Part shown: positions 63,923 through 64,000 of the stretch, one piece after another
How positions within the stretch are numbered: the stretch's first letter is position 1
Layout: each line of letters begins with the position of its first letter
Assembly: GCA_902536935.1 (NCBI GenBank)
Contig: CACAZM010000002.1
Coordinates: 1 to 64,000, forward strand
Direction: 5' to 3'
Length of the DNA stretch: 64,000 nt
Origin: an uncultured Bacteroidota bacterium
GTDB taxonomy: Bacteria; Bacteroidota; Bacteroidia; Flavobacteriales; Flavobacteriaceae
Program-made: the position numbers and the translations under genes
The notes under the pieces: model-generated
The model's database searches: none
Seen by the model: only the letters and a program-made list of their open reading frames with translations
What the model was told of the DNA's origin: nothing

Positions 63923-64000
63923 CTATTTCGACTTTTCTTGATTGATTTTATTAATATGGTCTGCAAATAAACTACTTTTTTCTGGATATTTCAAAGAGAG
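63923..64000 (-). CDS. C-terminal fragment of a gene running off the window edge
   Basis: The last 25 codons (ending HINKINQEKSK, TAG at 63923-63925) are open to the window end on the minus strand, 6 nt before the secG ATG. In related Flavobacteria a tetratricopeptide-type gene often precedes secG, following lptE and a sigma-54 regulator gene. That identity is inference from gene order only. Confidence 0.55.
   Translation of the reverse strand, partial: LSLKYPEKSSLFADHINKINQEKSK

Overview
The window looks like a chromosomal segment of a marine Flavobacteriaceae-type member of the Bacteroidota. Supporting signs are the low-GC DNA and TAnnTTTG promoters with an upstream TTTG/TTG. A type IX secretion (T9SS) type-B sorting domain is paired with a PorP/SprF-like protein. 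The purH-mreBCD-mrdA-rodA and secG-groES-groEL orders, a class II HMG-CoA reductase next to a GYDIA-type GHMP kinase, a DnaE with a fused N-terminal exonuclease, and a secreted S1 sulfatase point the same way. No insertion sequence, integrase, CRISPR array or rRNA is visible.

Region 1-7.8 kb: a secreted GH50-like glycosidase and a dipeptidyl-peptidase IV share a nearly identical 5' leader. A metal-homeostasis locus follows: a Fur/Zur-type regulator diverges from a MerC-like membrane protein, a COG0523 GTPase and a secreted purple-acid-phosphatase-like enzyme with a histidine-rich N terminus. One 23-bp palindromic operator lies inside overlapping divergent promoters. Two copies of a 28-nt motif, each followed by a different terminator hairpin, sit at about 1.56 and 7.62 kb.

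Region 7.8-17.8 kb: a secreted S1 sulfatase, a TonB-dependent receptor, rimM and an rpsP with a repetitive acidic tail lie on the minus strand. dnaE (exonuclease-PHP-polymerase), trxA and tRNA-Asp(GTC) follow on the plus strand.

Region 17.8-42 kb: one 7,720-residue open reading frame (23.2 kb, 36% of the window) encodes a cell-surface or secreted giant adhesin. In order it carries a signal peptide, a FISUMP domain, 7 cadherin-like repeats, 20 DUF5011-like Ig repeats, about 36 cysteine-containing PKD/Ig-like repeats and 11 further PKD-like repeats. An SprB-type segment, a calcium-loop segment, a PKD domain and a T9SS type-B C-terminal domain complete it. A PorP/SprF-family gene overlaps its stop codon by 4 nt, so the pair probably forms a secretion and surface-anchoring unit for adhesion or gliding.

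Region 42-64 kb is housekeeping: an MscS channel, two mevalonate-pathway genes, a POT peptide transporter with a thioredoxin-like partner, and an overlapping surE-(small membrane protein)-lpxB-nlpC operon. Then come a tail-specific protease with an orphan OppC-type permease, the cell-shape operon downstream of purH, a free-Met-sulfoxide-reductase-like GAF protein, and secG-groES-groEL. The groESL pair has a sigma-54-like, perfectly palindromic promoter element. The window ends inside the C terminus of a further gene.

All calls come from reading the sequence; no database search was run.
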